6,880 nucleotides of DNA, taken from contig CAMFFI010000054.1 in assembly GCA_945949625.1 (NCBI GenBank), positions 1 to 6,880 of the forward strand, given 5' to 3'. A program made the translations under genes and the position numbers. Shown here piece by piece: positions 4,178 to 6,880 of this stretch (position 1 is its first letter; the number at the start of each line of letters is the position of its first letter). The stretch is from an uncultured bacterium. Lineage in GTDB: Bacteria > Bacillota > Clostridia > Oscillospirales > Acutalibacteraceae. Below the pieces are notes generated by a model. That model did no database searches. It was given only the letters and a program-made list of their open reading frames with translations, and was not told where the DNA came from.

Positions 4178-4732
4178 TTATCCTACCTCCACATACAGCC
4201 CCACAAGCTCGGCAAGGGCGTTATACACGGGGTTGACGGTGTCCCGATTGCACAGATACAGTATATTGTTTTGTGTGTAATATTTGCCGCTATGAAGCGC
4301 CATATTGCCGTTGTATGGGATAGGGTCATACTTCGTGCCGTCGTGCTGCTCGTCAATGCGCGTGTACAGGCTTTCCGTGCCTGTTCCGGGTGGATAGTGC
4401 TCCTGAATAGTCAGTTCGGGCTGAATAACAGTATACAGGTCTGCATCTTCGCTGTCGGTTGCCCGAAACTTTGTACCCTTTTTGACTGTCTGCCCCACAA
4501 GCTCGGAAAATGTCGGATAGTATATGCGCATCCGCAGCGCCGTTTGGTCGTTCACGGCAATCGCGTTGATTTGCTGACGTAACAACATCTCCTGCACTTC
4601 GGAAGAAGACAAAGGGCGGGTTCGCTCATAGGCTTCATAGGCGGCCTGCTCTGCCTGCATTGCGGTAATTTCTTTGGGAGTCATTTCAACCTTTATCCCA
4701 TTCAAGATTTTATATTTTTTATTTTCTGCCAT
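4178..4732 (-). CDS. Tail-associated protein with C-terminal carbohydrate-binding-like domain, 184 aa
   Basis: I chose ATG at 4732 because GGGAGGGAGGG lies nine bases upstream. The TTG at 4741 sits too close to that site. Residues 15-60 are a helical, Glu/Ala-rich segment, probably a coiled coil. Residues 65-184 match the pattern of a domain common at the end of Firmicutes phage tail modules: a hydrophobic YPTFSELVGQ, then VKKGTKFR, PPGTGTESLYTRI, DPIPYNGNMALHSGKYY, and CNRDTVNPVYNALAELVG. This region is usually classed with carbohydrate-binding modules 5/12 or as a phage structural domain. The probable job is binding host cell-wall glycans or decorating the tail. It ends in TAA, immediately followed by the ATG of a 23-codon gene. 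GGAGG in its last codons serves that next gene. Confidence 0.8.
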   Translation of the reverse strand: MAENKKYKILNGIKVEMTPKEITAMQAEQAAYEAYERTRPLSSSEVQEMLLRQQINAIAVNDQTALRMRIYYPTFSELVGQTVKKGTKFRATDSEDADLYTVIQPELTIQEHYPPGTGTESLYTRIDEQHDGTKYDPIPYNGNMALHSGKYYTQNNILYLCNRDTVNPVYNALAELVGLYVEVG

Positions 4733-5939
4733 AAATGACAACCCTCCCTCCCGCAGCTAAAGGTACGTTTACCCATTGATTATTTCCGTAGCTGGTTATT
4801 TTGATTGAGCGAAATGTATCTATTGAAGTGTCGCTTCTTATGATTAGCGACGAAGTATCCGCAGAGCCGCCGCACGCAATGGTACGGACAAGATTCCCGA
4901 ATATAGATATTTCAACGGTTGTCTTGTAGTCTGTTCCCCCTGCGCCAGCAGAAAGTCTGGAAAGAGGAACTGACGCTTTGCTTACGGTCAACTCGTTACT
5001 TTCGTACAAGTTAAGGACTATGTATGCCCCCTTTGGCCATCCATCAATTACTGTCCCTGAAATGCAAACCATACATTGGCGATACTCGAAATCTTCTCCA
5101 TTATCATTTTTGGTCCAATAAAATTGGTTAGCGACACCGCCATCTTCGGTTAAAGTGACGTCAGTAATAAGCTCCCAACCTCCGCCGGCTGATATATCCG
5201 CCGCTTCCCACGCCGTAGGCTTGCCCGTGTTGTCAACAGCCTTTACCTTGATTATCTGACCGACTGTGGCAGAGGTAAGACCAAGTGAAATATCCGTGCC
5301 GCCGCCGCTCGGTATTTCAACCGATACCGCCGTCGAGCCGTCATATATTGCATTTACTGCGCCTATCAATGTCAATGCGTTAGGGTTTGGAAGGGATTCG
5401 GGAACAACAGGAATTTCATCTTTTGTCGCATATCCGCTCAAGTCGGGAACGAGTCCGAGTTCTTCGCCTGTTTTGTTTCCCACAAGCTCAACGCCGTTGA
5501 TTTGCGGTAAATTTGTAAGCTTTTCATAATCGTTTTTGCCCGATTTCGCCGCTTCATTCACCGCCAATACAAGGTTGTCCTTTGCTTTGGTTTCAAGGTT
5601 GGCAAGGTTTCCTATCTCACTTTGCAACTTTTCCCAGGTCTTTACATCTTCGGGCGTGTAAATGTAATCCTCGGGACGGTTTTTGGGCTTAATTTCGTAA
5701 ATTTTTTCAATTTTAGTGTAACCTTTTTCAAAATTTCCGATATATGCCCATATATGGAGCGGGGCACAGGAAGTCAAAAACATATCGGGTACATCCGCAA
5801 CACCATCCATGACTTTTACATTTTTACTGTATCCGTAAGGACGATTTGAAAAATGTACCATGTTAATATCTTTGTCAACTTTGACTTGCCGCCCTACATC
5901 CCACTGTGTAAGTCCGTCTACACCTATAAGCTCAAGCAT
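4719..5939 (-). CDS. Baseplate / tail-fibre-type protein, 406 aa
   Basis: The ATG at 5939 is preceded by GGGAGGTG at good spacing. Residues 1-95 look like the N-terminal beta domain found on many clostridial prophage tail proteins. It has VHF near residue 28, a DGVADVPD turn, an HIWAYIG strand, and the RPEDYIYTPEDVKTWE segment leading into a helix (about 97-135). Residues 137-163 hold the phage-fibre linker YEKLTNLPQINGVELVGN and the following GEELGL. Residues 205-255 are Gly-rich, with a short repeat-like region. Residues 255-406 are beta-rich with little helix, as expected for a distal head domain that may contact the receptor. There is no signal peptide or enzyme motif. It is probably a trimeric adhesin-like tail component. 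Family membership is inferred from these segments, and the receptor is unknown. Its last 14 bases overlap the next gene. Confidence 0.8.
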   Translation of the reverse strand: MLELIGVDGLTQWDVGRQVKVDKDINMVHFSNRPYGYSKNVKVMDGVADVPDMFLTSCAPLHIWAYIGNFEKGYTKIEKIYEIKPKNRPEDYIYTPEDVKTWEKLQSEIGNLANLETKAKDNLVLAVNEAAKSGKNDYEKLTNLPQINGVELVGNKTGEELGLVPDLSGYATKDEIPVVPESLPNPNALTLIGAVNAIYDGSTAVSVEIPSGGGTDISLGLTSATVGQIIKVKAVDNTGKPTAWEAADISAGGGWELITDVTLTEDGGVANQFYWTKNDNGEDFEYRQCMVCISGTVIDGWPKGAYIVLNLYESNELTVSKASVPLSRLSAGAGGTDYKTTVEISIFGNLVRTIACGGSADTSSLIIRSDTSIDTFRSIKITSYGNNQWVNVPLAAGGRVVIYGRK

Positions 5940-6342
5940 TTTCTACCACCTCCCACGCACTCGCAAGCTGTTCGGGCGTCCATACATTTGCACCATCAAA
6001 AATGCTCTTGTAAAGCACTTCTTTCCACCATCCACACTCGCCTTTGTTAAAGGGGTCTGTGGAAGGAATTGCTTCAGGAATAACTCTGTATCCGTCTTTA
6101 TATGTTACATCTTCCCACAAAGTCGGCGCATTTTCGGGGGAATTTTCTTTAGTGTCCCAAAGGTCGACCGTTGCTCTTTTAAGTGCGCCGTTATGGTAAA
6201 TTCTGCTGTTTACCTTTACAAGGCTTCCATCACCTTTGAGCACGCGAAAAAGTATAGGTACTTTGGAAGCTTCGGCATCGGTGGCACTTTTTCGAAGTGC
6301 CGCTATAAAAGCAGCAATTTTTTTTGCTTCATTTTCTGTCAT
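5932..6342 (-). CDS. Tail-associated protein with carbohydrate-binding (family 5/12-like) C-terminus
   Basis: The start is ATG at 6342 with AGGAGG seven bases upstream, inside the end of the previous gene. Residues 1-20 form a likely helix. The remainder is beta-rich, and residues 98-132 read FNKGECGWWKEVLYKSI, then NVWTP and ASAW. This W-W-x-x-x-L-Y-x-S ... N-V-W-x-P ... W pattern is typical of the chitin/cellulose-binding family 5/12 fold that many Firmicutes phages carry on tail proteins. The 136 residues lack a catalytic domain. The likely role is binding of host-surface polysaccharide or a structural role at the tail tip. Its TGA stop overlaps the next start by eight bases (ATGCTTGA), so the two are probably translationally coupled. 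Fold assignment is by eye. Confidence 0.75.
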   Translation of the reverse strand: MTENEAKKIAAFIAALRKSATDAEASKVPILFRVLKGDGSLVKVNSRIYHNGALKRATVDLWDTKENSPENAPTLWEDVTYKDGYRVIPEAIPSTDPFNKGECGWWKEVLYKSIFDGANVWTPEQLASAWEVVENA

Positions 6343-6644
6343 TAGCTTTCCTCCTGTATCATTTTAATAAGTGCGTCTGCACTTATTCCGCCGCTTTCGC
6401 CGCTCGGTACAGGCACTTCGTGTTCTTCCCATTCTTCTATAATTTTTCCATTTTTCTGCGAGTACTTTGCAGTGTAATAATATCCGTCTTTTTCGGGCTT
6501 TGGCGTGTGCGTGATTTTAAGCCACCCGGCAGCTTTATAGATTTTAGCATCGTTGGTCAGCGTTTTGACTCCTTCGCTTTCAAGTTCTTTTGGCGCAAAG
6601 GAAAAAACGCCGTCTGTAATTTTCCCAAAATCTTCACTATACAC
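6342..6644 (-). CDS. Tail-module hypothetical protein, 100 aa
   Basis: The gene starts at GTG (6644-6642), preceded by a GGGGGTG ribosome site that overlaps the stop of the upstream gene, and ends in TAA sharing one base with the next ATG (TAATG). The protein has no signal peptide or membrane segment. Its middle (about residues 37-75) has aromatic and lysine-rich strands such as GWLKITHTPKP and GYYYTAKYSQ, suggesting a small beta domain. The end is a Gly/Ser linker followed by a short helix (ISADALIKMIQEES). I do not recognise the family. Its position inside a tightly coupled tail operon suggests a small virion or tail-assembly component, which is inference from context only. Confidence 0.7.
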   Translation of the reverse strand: MYSEDFGKITDGVFSFAPKELESEGVKTLTNDAKIYKAAGWLKITHTPKPEKDGYYYTAKYSQKNGKIIEEWEEHEVPVPSGESGGISADALIKMIQEES

Positions 6645-6647
6645 AAA

Positions 6648-6880
6648 TCACACCCCCAGCCAAATATTGTGTATGTACGCATCGGTATTTCCTACCGCAT
6701 TCGCGTTTTCAATATTTATGTATTTTTCCCCGCTGACGTTCGAGATGTTAAAGCTTTTTATCACGGTTTCAGCGGTGTTTTTGGTTTCATTTGCAGAAAA
6801 TGTCGTATCGCTGTTTCCCCACCCGAATTTTATGCCGTTTGTTTCCGTGTCCGTTAGCATTGACAACTCAAAATTAAGTG
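6648..6880 (-). CDS. Tail-region structural protein, C-terminal part (cut by window edge)
   Basis: The reading frame is open to the right edge of the window and ends in TGA at 6650-6648, so only the last 76 or so residues are visible. A TTG at 6866 and an ATG at 6860 are in frame, but neither has a ribosome site and the frame continues upstream, so I read this as the end of a longer protein. The visible part is rich in Thr, Asn, Ser and Gly with alternating hydrophobic residues and ends in NIWLGV, which suggests a beta-sandwich or fibre-like end. It lies directly upstream of other tail-associated genes, so a tail, baseplate or fibre protein is the best guess. I do not recognise the family. 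Its stop is embedded in the GGGGGTG ribosome site of the next gene. Confidence 0.6.
   Translation of the reverse strand, partial: LNFELSMLTDTETNGIKFGWGNSDTTFSANETKNTAETVIKSFNISNVSGEKYINIENANAVGNTDAYIHNIWLGV

Noticed and set aside
5860..6857. Long plus-strand frames (161 and 177 aa) opposite the tail genes
   Set aside because: They are Phe/Cys-rich shadow translations with no ribosome site, on the strand opposite coupled, recognisable tail genes.
1..6880. CRISPR arrays, tRNA genes, insertion sequences
   Set aside because: No regularly spaced repeats, cloverleaf-like segments, transposase motifs or terminal inverted repeats were seen.

Overview
The window is part of a tailed (siphovirus-like) phage or prophage of a low-GC Gram-positive host, most likely a gut member of the Clostridia. 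Evidence: strong AGGAGG-type ribosome sites, sigma-A promoters of TTGACA/TATAAT type, a phiLC3-type holin, an M23 endolysin, and a tail protein and chitin-binding-like modules of the kind common in clostridial prophages. All credible genes read on the minus strand, so transcription runs from base 6880 towards base 1.

Bases 6880-4178 hold the end of the tail module, in transcription order: the C-terminus of a structural protein cut by the window edge, a 100-aa protein, a 136-aa protein with a carbohydrate-binding-like end, a 406-aa baseplate/tail-fibre-type protein, and a 184-aa protein with a second carbohydrate-binding-like region. They are coupled by overlaps of 1-14 bases or near-contiguous stops and starts. 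A 23-codon small gene follows (4177-4106). The lysis cassette comes next: holin (4067-3786), M23 endolysin (3782-3111), an XhlA-like coiled-coil/membrane protein (3114-2869) and a small CxxC membrane protein (2862-2644). It ends in a 63-base palindrome (2552-2614) that should terminate late transcription.

Bases 2521-2200 hold a broken phage gene, with an in-frame TGA at codon 32 and an apparent frameshift near its end. Bases 2199-1804 are AT-rich and non-coding. They hold two consensus minus-strand promoters (P1 at 2061-2033, P2 at 1915-1887) separated by a perfect 13-bp terminator hairpin (1950-1983). P1 plus the terminator defines a predicted RNA of about 77 nt carrying an anti-Shine-Dalgarno stretch. 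It is either a small RNA or an attenuated early leader.

Bases 1803-1 are the start of an early operon: a 73-aa unknown protein, an XRE-type DNA-binding protein, a truncated PD-(D/E)XK nuclease, a 54-aa two-helix membrane protein, a 52-aa acidic protein, a DUF1071/Sak3-type single-strand annealing protein, and the start of another gene. The nuclease and annealing protein would normally work as a pair in phage recombination. Here the nuclease ends right after its first catalytic aspartate, and the true C-terminal tail seems to survive in another frame.

The late module meets the early module with no integrase or classical repressor between them. With two damaged genes in the same 1.5 kb, this suggests a decaying prophage, a deletion junction, or a phage whose lysogeny genes lie elsewhere. 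TGA is the ordinary stop of several intact genes here, so the internal TGA is better read as a mutation than as a recoded codon.
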